Positions 42,501-48,931 of a stretch of DNA of 64,000 nt are shown here, one piece after another (position 1 is the first letter of the stretch; every line of letters starts with the position of its first letter). A program made the position numbers and the translations under genes. Below the pieces are notes generated by a model. That model was not told the DNA's origin, searched no databases, and was given only the letters and a program-made list of their open reading frames with translations. The DNA is from CBDCWQ01 sp965223435 (GTDB lineage: Bacteria > Myxococcota > Kuafuiibacteriia > Kuafuiibacteriales > Kuafuiibacteriaceae), in the NCBI GenBank assembly GCA_965223435.1, contig CBDCWQ010000019.1:62001-126000 (forward strand), written 5' to 3'.

Positions 42501-43228
42501 CGGTAAGAAACGACCATGTCCGCATGGATCCTTGAGCCATCGGCGAGCAAACGAGGCGGATACCACCAGAGTCGGACGGCCCTCGCCTGAGCGGTCGCCG
42601 AAAAACGGGTTGGCGGTTGTGGGCGTTTGAGCTCGGGCCCCTTGCCCCACAGAGTGGTCGGATCCACCAGGCTCAGCTCGGGTGATTTCGGCGCTTCTTC
42701 AGACACACCCACCTCCGCAAAGCGCACAAAATAACCTTCGCCAGGTGAGGGCTCACTTCCCGGGTGGATATCCACAAAACCCTGTGTTTGTCGGTCCCAC
42801 CCGAGGATGCGATCCATTCTAACATCCGAATGCGAACGCAACGCGTCCGCGCTCAGAAATTGCCACCCGAGCCGCCCCACATCAGGAGACAAAGCGGCTG
42901 ACTCGGGCCACTCCCCCTCAAAAGTGAGATCCAAACGCAGCTCGGAATAGACCCAGTAGCCTTGCCCGGGCTCAGATGTGGCCCCCAGGGGATGCGTCGC
43001 GGCGCGTTCATCTCTGCTGTTCAAGGCATTGGCGACGGACCAAAGCCGGAGACTGTAGCGCGCGGCCTCACGCTCGAGGCTCGGCTTCGCCGCAGCGGGA
43101 AAACCAACCAGGTTCCACCCTGGCTCCAGCATCGTGCTCAGCGACCTCGGCGCAGCCAAGGCTGCAGGAACCCCGCCGGCCAAAAAAAGCAGTACGGCCA
43201 AACATGCTTTAAGAAAGTTCGATAGCAC
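33587..43228 (-). CDS. G4: giant exported platform protein with helical C-terminal region
   Basis: This 3213-aa protein starts at GTG 43228, preceded by a G-rich SD-like run. The signal peptide MLSNFLKACLAVLLFL ends near ALAA. Then GWNLV (~38), FnIII-like domain (~203-295), propeller-like region with SVDGGKTF and SQDGGLTW, and Cys cluster C500, C502, C505, C507. The helical domain (~1077-1590) and exit module (~1637-1854) follow. The first C-terminal modules (~1900-2650) carry 'LPAMPMQ', 'WMPLDP' and 'LPWMPLN' motifs, and a strand such as WNIEFLSGTKLNYLW that resembles the two modules of G1. The last ~460 residues are mostly helical, with a long hydrophobic stretch near residue 2876 (LELLIVGTGNIPVVLLAFHV). 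It is the only giant gene on the minus strand. No enzyme signature was recognised in the C-terminus. Confidence 0.85.
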   Translation of the reverse strand: MLSNFLKACLAVLLFLAGGVPAALAAPRSLSTMLEPGWNLVGFPAAAKPSLEREAARYSLRLWSVANALNSRDERAATHPLGATSEPGQGYWVYSELRLDLTFEGEWPESAALSPDVGRLGWQFLSADALRSHSDVRMDRILGWDRQTQGFVDIHPGSEPSPGEGYFVRFAEVGVSEEAPKSPELSLVDPTTLWGKGPELKRPQPPTRFSATAQARAVRLWWYPPRLLADGSRIHADMVVSYRVFRDGLPVATVGQTVHVDEGLEFGKTYRYHATAIVQDPSGDRLESVPSPTIELPVFETPSTAVPGSFELPSEVSAGRVSASFPRTALAKDGKAFVAHLVYFERSRNSGAVLQYRHSRQAGKQGTFSAPVSLASLVPDAEFIALALGAKNKRVFVAWIQRAGKSRPEDIVYGRESVDGGKTFGAVTKIRDGLANKHSLSLAYDRYDDLHLVWGEASKVYYLKNLEGAPANVFDQRKRTPATEPVRYLAQYEPDSAGDCRCEGCWCPESYPLSDEPNPKENGKPFGPYIFRTEEAVVAAPSLHVDDEKLTIIGHQIRRWDDDPVPHDAWQGMIQNPVYSDQVVFGSQLTRRIVGWRQVWKHAYEANDETLWAGLGTQFQYRYQGTWHQEHQIKVAQRPLVAGAWSGADAGDAGHEHLKRAVFRVGAWKDDHEQQFRISVVHEGSEGAFGGRPSHPQVYTAPDGEMVAVFEKVQSNGSYVDGQAPIHVAFSQDGGLTWSGSEVVAYGAAPHVAVAAPHETLIVYSAAANEDGPQIEAVRRIGTSAFSSAVVLSRSGPRAPFASHGVGAISAQRPALSTLEELFLVAWVKKGFGIPAGDRIVVSRSARVFDVARLNIGLPERVTENQSVPVTITAENKFHMRVNDGSTVRVVHKSPSPVLSGAGTVVPLRASELSESRDGFGVSLASAPQSVSSNLGLPVEGADGRTPFELTLEAGAARFITRFESASLANGDVMLGVSRTDLAASSDAALDQAYSESRVRLVPGNAGGNYARAVLHRDELLKSKVHAASGDLLYYQVEYRSDTLSHHDLQEHARFEDPDLWDSPEYRDAKHLAGFERVWVYTQGVALAQLAREEQAAYRKKAQGLARYLCQHVVRDPQTKQVLGWPFSWNTLDDAWKDARLVTGANAWAVHGLGVFLTSEAYRLMPQGTVKETLKGCYRDALEGLKTHKRTLELDGREVVLMTAGWTTEGLVFSDAPHRILTTKGQPLTQNPNEVWGYYSVLDAIGYDEFEETFVRSCLRGGESGGASCEKSDSGGWVDRPVVQEAEWDALRRRVAAQNVVTEHNLDVLSVLNHALNHGPALGFSDDELRSLTGWRDQLRDGVFYGLYDVNHWKPEFREALVEVDGLLSDGRARTEAQTAFLRMRRHAIQKALEDRDLGRVVTGGALVPSKEKGYSLTLSPHAAIDNCSWLSLSVDHQILGALAAEDHAPYVERLAACLEYTVIQYVKDLSYEASSCDAPAASCPPAKTYRGTHYFQNAFRDPYIEPSELQESSYHLEATMGLTLGLLRFAKAHPEHPSARGFLEDAENLWSGAQAFVQDHNFPYSSQRIHNLSTRLSSSTAVVWFIDVYDAFHPTELDIDVAPPTPSLDNVIWALTHLAEEIRSSSSGHHDGLLEFGTKLILARGKLISKFGTRLQQSLDELGAFSPALSLPLVAGIETIAFLGGSQVDSSLEHIVASAGRANSAYWEESGVVRAEEVVAQPLGAYFRPESEIVQGVPIYPLGPKLDSPLSNEPFEFQEDRVYRIQIEWLGVESALGNLGILTPTESSLWSVYRLKTERPASKILHDFVQSHRLWALLAPMADGFSEPMRDSWLYLLELAIRGEFGWQGAEQFSRRRGDASTIGGASDSRSLDGVKRQAPFFFSEDDDELATLSRERAHALFQQATGTKATGPNWDAFNQARISEGLGMSPLWVLGRHNIAFTHLKPPEEDRFLTFTRLKLPAMPMQPQLQEQFFDDLKVFFQEKIGPNRAIRSSRGHILDGWKLGDRTNQLVTAYAWNIEFLSGTKLNYLWVADWGVIPREAWTDVVAYYDGLTPENASRWERETHPKEKTRVQEAVHQWLVAKLQAQGSPAASTGIAPPASLGRTASVPPHIEHVLALKDVDWIKADWMPLDPAATGVFLGRLPDLQERIANGLKDRGFEPGPTQHYAVNAIRHPRSGQMILLDYRLTMKVGDTDQISIHWKAETEDSDDLVSIEQGHMVLAGQTDEELVKNFSLLSSATRRAWDTLASKAEYERVLSAGERVATAFLQQQDVKLGRKQGQYLTVSGRLMKNSSPYPFSGPIIAMPANDLTAQRHFFERNFPSWIEMRLDKDGTFPKENGQYKFVVRDIAPEHGSHPPYAYSFSKEVTVDSGQGELVFAYWQPGVVPGVSSSEVVKNYWSMSSAAQSDWEAAASPYDRERVEEHRKDEVYQAFVTHRHQESKTTPARIPPNIGHNDLIVDEQSILSRLPWMPLNSNGLEDFKSQVESVLRGTRLQSVYVDGLVLELDSVDQYATSTYDGTTDPDFRVVTGQSARMVFRGSDAQGISVKRELHFRWDLDEYDRHQAEKKPQTTDTKPGPVTDNTSTHRGETVAFEDHEPVAYWYETTKKPVHWFKTIDVSTGKKISKPSPKSMADKFNDYAYVSELIKKMFVRNKTLDYGAVKDLVADAKTPNISRISFVFHERSVKDWEEALGRVFDNEHFNQAMYIDVRLWDQEGWSEVNRFYNPLNTPAEMGELAKKNAQSSGEYDFNVIHHQLKVLSTGIQPKSEGPVPPESIQNTPIPGVETATDEPESAALRKRLLNISVVLDKIFDPINDAVVTANSKGQEVSKGVRDLFFYDFPSVQNDVHRAQAKLRPKMAKAEAKEVTEMVEQAEQGLELLIVGTGNIPVVLLAFHVTNASLDRFQAATDTLLMLNKFRTVQGSTGYMKAGNSLSVVERAVFDAALFDSTIALDHSVFNGFRDPSVVATNTKRLLNAALHHHEDLAFAGLLGPTRKLVDQLLTDPALLHRDRPLLSEAEIWLQHLYKGPPLAHKKPGPLNEMKFDPNPVPTFNQAEDEVHKQTVRGLEVVKMLESARAELENTWAVELSLPDVLTHWALAEEALVDWESSQPVPAQFILATYELVKWTRRHDAYEYRLRTYSTGIRELSKIMEFVANPNVASPPLLDYTDLISDIPLVRYLEARSKGTRVDQSLIQREYEKWLSGASQSPF

Positions 43229-43857
43229 AAGCCCCCCAATCCAAAAGATAGTTCAACATTCAAACGACACAACCACTTGTCCTGCCCTCGCAAGCCTGCT
43301 TCAGACCCAACGCGCCGAGCAGCTGCCCGCAATCCACCTGCTGAAAAACCCTGTGTCAATGCTTTTGGCAAGCGTAGTGCCCGCCATGCTTTGTGAAGCC
43401 GGGGAAGACCCCTTCATAGCTGTCGGGGGCGTGGACAAATTGCGCCAGGCGAACAGCGTTCACGGCCATCGCAAGCGCCATGCCTTCTCCCAAGGATCAC
43501 AAGGCCCAACGCCATCATGAAATCTAAGGATCCAAACCTTTGCCCCCCTTGTAGCCGATGGGACCGCGTCGGCAGTCATGCGATGCCATCGGGGGTCCCA
43601 AAGCCAGGATGGCGGCCTGGATGAAAGGCGTACATCCGAACGTTCCGAAAAAACCTGGCGCCGTCCAAGGCCTGCTTGAAAGCGCGCACCTTGGATCGTC
43701 GGACACACGTTCACCCTCTGTTGGGTGAACGTGATCCGACGTCGACTTTACGTCTCTTCAACCCCAACCCGAACTTTCATGCTGCGAAAAGAGCGTGCAC
43801 AAAATGGTTACAGTATGTTACGGATAGGGTGCTAGGGCAGGCAACGAAGGAGTATAT
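43229..43857. other. Divergent intergenic region with a strong palindrome
   Basis: About 630 bp between the divergent starts of G4 and the SRPBCC gene. It contains one strong inverted repeat (listed separately) and must hold both promoters. No gene was recognised; the small open frames have no ribosome binding sites. Confidence 0.5.
43698..43740. repeat. Perfect 11-bp inverted repeat with extended arms
   Basis: CACGTTCACCC (43706-43716) and GGGTGAACGTG (43723-43733) are perfect inverted copies around a 6-nt loop. GTCGGA (43698-43703) and TCCGAC (43735-43740) extend the stem with a 2/1-nt bulge. There is no T-run, and both neighbouring genes point away, so it is unlikely to be a simple terminator. 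It could be an operator or a remnant of a larger element. Confidence 0.75.
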
Positions 43858-44286
43858 ATGGGTCATTGTTACAACTCCACTGTCGTTAACGCCCCGATCG
43901 AAAAAGTTTGGGCGGCCGTTCGGGACTTTTACGACTTGGGCTGGGCCAAAGGCGTTATCGAAAAGGTCGACGTGGTGGGTTCAAAAAGAAGCGAGGAAAT
44001 TGGCGCTCGGCGCATCCTGAATGGTGCCTTTCACGAAACGCTTCTGGGTCTGAACGATCGGGAGCGGTGCCTTCAGTATCAGATTACCGATGGGCCTGGG
44101 CCGGTTTCCAAGGATGCGGTTCGAGACTACATTGGCACGGTCCGACTTCATCCTGTGACCGCCGAAAACCATACTTTCGTAGAATGGGCCTCCGAGTATT
44201 CCTCGGCTGAAGACAGCGCTGTTGGCGAGCTTTGTAACCCAATATATCGTGCGCTTCTCAGTGCACTCCGAGACCATTTTTCTTAA
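43858..44286 (+). CDS. SRPBCC (START/Bet v1-like) family protein
   Basis: This 142-aa protein begins with the typical first strand and helix of polyketide cyclase/SRPBCC proteins (NAPIEKVWAAVRDF, then LGWAKGV). It continues as alternating strands (GARRIL, CLQYQITDGPGPV, NHTFVEWASEYS) and ends in a long helix (PIYRALLSALRDHF). It fills the usual 140-150 residues for this fold. Such proteins bind small hydrophobic ligands or assist hydrolysis. The ligand cannot be told from sequence. There is no signal peptide, so it is cytosolic. The start is well supported by AAGGAG a few bases before ATG 43858. A large palindrome begins 9 bp after its stop. Confidence 0.85.
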   Translation: MGHCYNSTVVNAPIEKVWAAVRDFYDLGWAKGVIEKVDVVGSKRSEEIGARRILNGAFHETLLGLNDRERCLQYQITDGPGPVSKDAVRDYIGTVRLHPVTAENHTFVEWASEYSSAEDSAVGELCNPIYRALLSALRDHFS

Positions 44287-44295
44287 TTTTGGTAC

Positions 44296-44473
44296 CTAGT
44301 ACCCCTTGCCGGAAGTTCGCTCCCGGTTTTCGCCGGCCCTCGTCCGCCCTGCTGGCGTCGCCGCTTCGCTCTCGTCGGTTGCATAGGCAGACTATGCGCC
44401 CTCCTCGCGCCACCACCAGGAAAAACGATGACTCGGCGAAAACGCGGAACGAACTTCCGGCAAGGGGTACTAG
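44296..44473. repeat. 178-bp palindromic element with 40-bp terminal inverted repeats
   Basis: The left arm (44296-44335, starting CTAGTACCCCTTGCCGGAAG) and the reverse complement of the right arm (44434-44473) agree at 37 of 40 positions. The 98-nt interior holds a small hairpin (GCATAG/CTATGC at ~44381-44396). It lies between the convergent SRPBCC and metalloprotease genes and encodes nothing recognisable. The structure fits a MITE-like non-autonomous element or a large bidirectional hairpin; no target duplication is obvious. Confidence 0.8.
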
Positions 44474-44512
44474 CCATGAGAGCTCAACCCGACGGCAAGG
44501 CGATGCCAGGTA

Positions 44513-46255
44513 TTATTTTTTGTGGCCCTGGCCACCTTTGGTGCCCTCACTATCGCCACTGGCGACTCGAATCGTCGCTGCTGAAGAATTCCCGGCTGCG
44601 TCAATGGCGCGGGCTCCGATAACAAAAGTACGCGCTTTCCCCTTGGGCACCGATAAAACATAGGAGTAGCTCGAATCCGTTGGAGAAGTGGACGGATCAG
44701 CGTGCTCGAGGACACCGTTCACATAGAAATCAACCTGTCCCATAGCGACATCATCCTTTGCTTCTACCTCAAAAGTTACCTCCGTGCCTTTATCAACGGT
44801 ACTGCCATAGGCTGGTGATACAAAGCGTACGGTAGGTTCCCAGAGATCCTGGCCCACGGTCACTTCTACGGTCGCTCCAGAGGCATCCGCGGCAAGCACC
44901 GCGATATCAACGCCCGATGCGACATCAGAAAAGCTTTGCCCAGAGCGCAGTACAATGCGATTCCACCAGTTGATGCTGTAGTCGGTGGCGATATTGTCGC
45001 TGGGATCGAGGTCCAGCAAATCACTGGAGTCGTCTTTTGTGTCGTTTCCCATGTGGAACATCACACCTTCGAAAACATCAGAATAAAAGGACTCGGTCAT
45101 GTTCGCGTGGAAGCCAAGAGGCTGTCGATACTCGAGGTAGAGGTGATCGATACCGCCGTTTGGGTTGGGCCCTCTTCTGATTTTAAGGGATTTAACGCCA
45201 CTGCCCAACTCATAAGGGGTCAACGTATAGATACCAGAGTGTTTTACTGTCTCAGAAAACACCGCATTGGATGAGTCTGGACTGATCCAGCCCAAACGTT
45301 CCTTGTGAAAAGCATTGAAGTGAGGGTGAGACTCTCCACCGCCTCCCATCTGGTCCCATCTATCCGCGTAATGGTAAGGTACACAGGAGTCGTTGAGTGT
45401 CTCTAACCCGCAGTCCAGATAACGCGCGTGCCAAAACCCTAGGTTATGGCCCAGCTCGTGCAGAGTCGTATGAATCCCGGGGGCACTGCCAAATGATCCG
45501 GTACCCGTCCAACCCCGCCAGACGATACCTTGACTCCCGGGGCTTACGGTCCCCATGCCAGCGGTGCAGCCGCTAAACACCATAATGAGGTGCTTATAAA
45601 GGCTGAGATCAACGCCTCGTGCCGTGGCCTCTGCCCTCACAGCGTTGGCCAGCTCATACGGTTGGCGGCAGTCTCGGTTTCGCTCCAGCGTCCACCACCC
45701 AAAGATATCGCTACTGAAATGCATTTGTCCATAAGATGCCTCGTCGAAGTAGGCGGTCACGGCATCCATCGCCGCACTCGCCTCAGCGACGGTTCCCGGT
45801 TCGCTGGTATCGTCAAGGAAGTTCAACAAAAACACGGCGGCCCGTCGCTCACCCAATGCAGGCGCGTAATGCGCTGTTCCTGGATCACCATTTTGCAATG
45901 TGCCTCCGCTCGCACCCAGGACAAAATATTCGGACAACGCAAACCCCTCAGCGGTGCGCTTACCTTGAATTTCAATTTGGGCACCCACAGGGGTGCGGTG
46001 GATTTTCGTTTGCAAGCGCTCTGACGCTTTGATCGGAATGAGTTCTCCTGAGGTTGTCCTGAGGTGGAATTGGTGCTGTTCGTCATCCATCATGATCCCA
46101 AGAGACCCTCTTGCCGTTTCGCCATCAAATCCCACACTCTTTGTATTTACTCTCCCGGTTATTTGGCTTTCCGTCGTCTGATCTTCCACCGCGTGGGTTC
46201 CACACGAAGAAATTAAGATAGCTGATATCAGCCCCAGCCACCGGACTGTCGGCAC
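44513..46255 (-). CDS. Metzincin-type zinc metalloprotease lipoprotein (peptidase M11/gametolysin-like)
   Basis: The zinc site HELGHNLGFWH (H266, E267, H270, H276 from GTG 46255) is a complete HExxHxxGxxH metzincin motif, followed by 'WDQMGGG' as the likely Met-turn. The surrounding segment (HARYLDCG, SHPHFNAFHKERLGWI) resembles gametolysin-type M11 peptidases. I place the start at GTG 46255, with CAGGTG upstream; this gives a short leader with lipobox ILISSC (Cys18), so the enzyme is probably lipid-anchored outside the inner membrane. The last ~110 residues form a bacterial Ig-like domain (TVDKGTEVTFEVEAKDD, ARAIDAAGNS). A GTG at 46267 and an ATG at 46420 are alternative starts. The gene stands alone and converges on the SRPBCC gene. 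Confidence 0.85.
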   Translation of the reverse strand: MPTVRWLGLISAILISSCGTHAVEDQTTESQITGRVNTKSVGFDGETARGSLGIMMDDEQHQFHLRTTSGELIPIKASERLQTKIHRTPVGAQIEIQGKRTAEGFALSEYFVLGASGGTLQNGDPGTAHYAPALGERRAAVFLLNFLDDTSEPGTVAEASAAMDAVTAYFDEASYGQMHFSSDIFGWWTLERNRDCRQPYELANAVRAEATARGVDLSLYKHLIMVFSGCTAGMGTVSPGSQGIVWRGWTGTGSFGSAPGIHTTLHELGHNLGFWHARYLDCGLETLNDSCVPYHYADRWDQMGGGGESHPHFNAFHKERLGWISPDSSNAVFSETVKHSGIYTLTPYELGSGVKSLKIRRGPNPNGGIDHLYLEYRQPLGFHANMTESFYSDVFEGVMFHMGNDTKDDSSDLLDLDPSDNIATDYSINWWNRIVLRSGQSFSDVASGVDIAVLAADASGATVEVTVGQDLWEPTVRFVSPAYGSTVDKGTEVTFEVEAKDDVAMGQVDFYVNGVLEHADPSTSPTDSSYSYVLSVPKGKARTFVIGARAIDAAGNSSAATIRVASGDSEGTKGGQGHKK

Positions 46256-46881
46256 TCGATGGTACACCTGCTTTTTGGCAATCGAGTGGTAAGCTCCACA
46301 TACAAGATTCTGATGTTTCAATTTCCCCGTCCTCCCAGGCGACATCGGCCGTTGCAAGACCCATGCCCATGCCATTTTACTTCCTGGCTGGTGTACTTCG
46401 ATGGGGCCCGCCCACCACACTGCCCACCAAGATGAGCACCTGCGTGGAGCACCATGTAGGTACGAAGCCCCACGGGGGACTCGAGCGTGAGCGCTCCGTC
46501 CGAAACCGCAACTCGAACAGCGACTACATCACAATTCAAATCCTCGGTTTCGCTTTGAACGTGACGATCCAAACGAACCGCTTAATGATAGGCAATCACC
46601 GTCGCCGGACATCGGAAAGTCGATGGCCGAAACGCAGGCTTGTTTCTGTGAGGGGACCAGACGCCCCACCTGCGCAGGAAGGTTCACACCGGGCGCCGGC
46701 GATAGACCCCGACCTGATGAACTAGGCAGGGCGTTGCCCCGTACGGTCAAGGAACAGCAATGGTCGGCATAGAAGTTGCTTCTGCAATGAAGCCAAACAA
46801 AGCACCGCGACCTTTTGCGGTCGCATATCCGGTCTCAGCGGTCCCATTGGTTGGACCCTATGGCTTGAAGGAGAAGGTTTT
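46256..46881. other. Divergent intergenic region
   Basis: About 625 bp without a gene I can support. A minus-strand stretch around 46430-46560 reads VAVRVAVSDGALTLESPVGL with protein-like composition, possibly a remnant of a lost gene, but it lacks a start and a family. An AAGGAG just before 46882 belongs to the next gene. Confidence 0.4.
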
Positions 46882-47466
46882 ATGAAAGCGAGATGGCCAT
46901 TCTTAGCCCTGGCATCCCTATTTATTGCGGCGGGCTGTGGCCCAGATGGTTTTGGCGAAGAAGCCATGGGTGTCACTGCGTCACCCATAACGACTCTAGA
47001 TCATCAATATTCATACTTTGATAATACCGGCTATTCGCTTGAACTTACTTTTTTGAAACGGAAAGATTGCACCAAGTTGAAGCCGGACTGGCCTCAGCCT
47101 GACTGTATTTTGGTGACCTACGATGAGCGCTTTGTTGCCCCGGAGTTCAGTGAAGAAATGACGCTGATCGCGCGATACTATTTTGTTCGTGCCTGTGTTG
47201 AACCGGTCGAAAGTGACGCCTGTGGGGGCCCGGACCATGCTTTTAGAACGATCATCGGTGCGCAGGGTCTGGGTATTAACGATATTAGGGTCCCGGGCAG
47301 CGAGAATCAGTTCCTTATGGGGCATGATACAACGAATGACCTGAATGAAACTCAAGAATTTTTTGTTGGGCGGTGTGTCTATGACGACAAGAGAAACAGA
47401 ACATGCGATCGAACCGAAACTGTTCGCTACAAGATCGTACGTAAAGGACTTGAAATCATCAAGTAG
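46882..47466 (+). CDS. Hypothetical lipoprotein
   Basis: This 194-aa protein has a lipoprotein signal peptide (MKARWPFLALASLFIAAGC, lipidated Cys19). The start is firmly set by AAGGAG upstream of ATG 46882. The mature part has several further cysteines (KDC, PDC, RACVEP, DACGG, GRCVYD, RTCDR), probably forming disulfides in the periplasm or outside the cell. Its strand-rich pattern suggests a small beta-domain. I do not recognise the family. It appears to be monocistronic. Confidence 0.8.
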   Translation: MKARWPFLALASLFIAAGCGPDGFGEEAMGVTASPITTLDHQYSYFDNTGYSLELTFLKRKDCTKLKPDWPQPDCILVTYDERFVAPEFSEEMTLIARYYFVRACVEPVESDACGGPDHAFRTIIGAQGLGINDIRVPGSENQFLMGHDTTNDLNETQEFFVGRCVYDDKRNRTCDRTETVRYKIVRKGLEIIK

Positions 47467-47696
47467 AAAGGTGAGTCGTGGCTCCGCAATATCCAATGCA
47501 TACTGGTGCTCTCCAAGCTTGTTATGTTTGGGATGCTCGCGCGTCTTGAAGCTGCGTTCTTGAGAGGGAGACAACCGCTTCCCAATTCATTCGGGTGATC
47601 TCGGAAACGGAAGCCCCCACCCGTAAGCGGCGGAGGCTCGCTGCAAGAGAACAGTGCCTTGAGCGCAACTGCAGGCCTTGGCGGCGTAGAGCGCGC
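47467..47696. other. Region upstream of the four-helix remnant
   Basis: Short unassigned stretch. No gene is visible. It may contain the scrambled 5' part of the decayed gene that follows, but no N-terminal sequence of that family could be read in any frame. Confidence 0.35.
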
Positions 47697-47962
47697 GCCA
47701 CATCCCCAGGGGCCATGGCCCCCTCGCTGCACAGTTTCGAAGGGCCTCGGTTTCTATCCCGCTCCATATCGCTGAGGGCTACGGTAAGCGTCGTGTCGCC
47801 GATCGGTCTCGATTCTACGATATCGCCCGTGGCTCCGCCCACGAATGCGGTGCGATTATGGATGTCCTCAAGCTGCTCCAGCTGATTTCTGAAGAAGACT
47901 TCGGACGGGGCAAGAATCTACTCCACCGCACAGTTTCCATGCTCGTAAGGATGGTAGCCTAG
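47697..47962 (+). pseudogene. Remnant of a four-helix-bundle (23S rRNA intervening-sequence type) protein
   Basis: In one plus-strand frame the segment AAQFRRASVSIPLHIAEGYG, then KRRVADRSRFYDIARGSAHE, matches the family signature (Q-x-RRA-x-SI-x-x-NIAEGYGR, then a helix with xxARGSxxE). It continues through a final helix to TAG at 47960-47962. The first helix of the family is absent: the frame meets a TAG ~25 codons upstream with no start codon between. The usual 'NIAEG' reads 'HIAEG'. This is a 5'-truncated pseudogene; a non-standard start giving a short product is less likely. Confidence 0.7.
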
Positions 47963-48055
47963 AGGACGCCGTGCACATCGGCGACGGCGACGGCGACGGC
48001 AACCTCAACGGCAACCACCGGATCTGACTTTTCGAATGACCCGACAGCCTTTAGA

Positions 48056-48868
48056 CTAGGAACGCGAGAAGACGTAGCGGGCTTTTTTGACCTCCACGTT
48101 GGGCGGCCGCTTGTGGGATTCGAAGTGATCGTACCCCTCTTTGAGGTTCTCCCAAAAAAGACTCCACCGCGGATGGGCATGGGTTCGAAGGTTCTTGCGG
48201 GTCATGGGAAAAGGAAACACATGCACCCGAAAAAAAGGCTGCCCCTTCCGAAGGGCCGCGTCCGCAAGTGCATAGATTTCTTCGATGTGGGTGTCGGTCA
48301 TCGCATAACACCCAATGGAGACACAGTCGCCATGAACCATCAAGGCCGACCCCGTTCGCCCATGAGCCCGATCAAACGCATTGGGGTAGCCCAGGTTGAA
48401 CGACAAATGGAACTGGCTCCGGGGATTCATGCGACCCGGGGTCACAAAGTAAAAGCCCTCAGGAGCCTGCAGGTCACCCACCCGGAGCTTGGGACCAAGA
48501 CGCCCCGAGAAGGTGCAAATGCTGTAGGTTTTGAAGCGCACAAAGACACCGCCCTTTTCCAGCCAAACCTCCAGCACTTTTTGCGCTTTAAAGATCCGTA
48601 CAAAGATGGGCGCACCCAAACTTAAACCCTTGGCAGACAACCCACGCTTGAGCCCCGGACGCACCCGCTGAATGGCAGCCCGAGAGCGCGGACTGGAAGG
48701 GACACAAAAGCCCTCACCACCGAACCCAAAAGCCACTACCGACCACAAGCCGAACCCCAAAAGCCACTTGAGCGCACCCACCGCCCTTTCAACACGCCAC
48801 AAGCGCACTGATTGTGCCAACCCAAAAGTGTCAGGCTGGCACAACGTGCGCCACCGTGACGCACGCAC
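48056..48868 (-). CDS. L,D-transpeptidase (YkuD-type, YafK-like)
   Basis: This 270-aa protein has the catalytic signature HGDCVSIGCYAMTD, with the nucleophile Cys187 in the HGx3SxGC motif of YkuD domains. The following segment (HIEEIYALADAAL, FRVHVFPFPM) matches YafK/ErfK-like murein L,D-transpeptidases, which cross-link peptidoglycan or attach proteins to it. The start at GTG 48868 is supported by AAAGGAG a few bases upstream. The leader is long, with a hydrophobic core ~residues 33-50 (LKWLLGFGLWSVVAFGFGG), so the enzyme should be periplasmic; GTG codons at 48808 and 48781 would give shorter leaders. It is divergent from the di-heme oxidoreductase gene, sharing a ~60-bp upstream region. Confidence 0.88.
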   Translation of the reverse strand: MRASRWRTLCQPDTFGLAQSVRLWRVERAVGALKWLLGFGLWSVVAFGFGGEGFCVPSSPRSRAAIQRVRPGLKRGLSAKGLSLGAPIFVRIFKAQKVLEVWLEKGGVFVRFKTYSICTFSGRLGPKLRVGDLQAPEGFYFVTPGRMNPRSQFHLSFNLGYPNAFDRAHGRTGSALMVHGDCVSIGCYAMTDTHIEEIYALADAALRKGQPFFRVHVFPFPMTRKNLRTHAHPRWSLFWENLKEGYDHFESHKRPPNVEVKKARYVFSRS

Positions 48869-48931
48869 GGATCTCCTTTCACCGAAGGGTCACGCGAAAT
48901 AAATGGCATAGGTCGTGCATCATGAGCTGCC

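Noticed and set aside
46256..46420. Longer N-terminus for the M11-like protease (ATG 46420)
   Set aside because: It would bury the lipobox signal peptide behind ~55 residues of non-secretory sequence; the GTG at 46255 fits better.
46318..46572. 84-codon minus-strand open frame upstream of the metalloprotease
   Set aside because: Part of it looks protein-like but there is no supported start, no family and no signal peptide.
47980..48015. GGCGAC hexanucleotide run
   Set aside because: Only three perfect units plus degenerate ones in non-coding DNA; too short to suggest phase variation.
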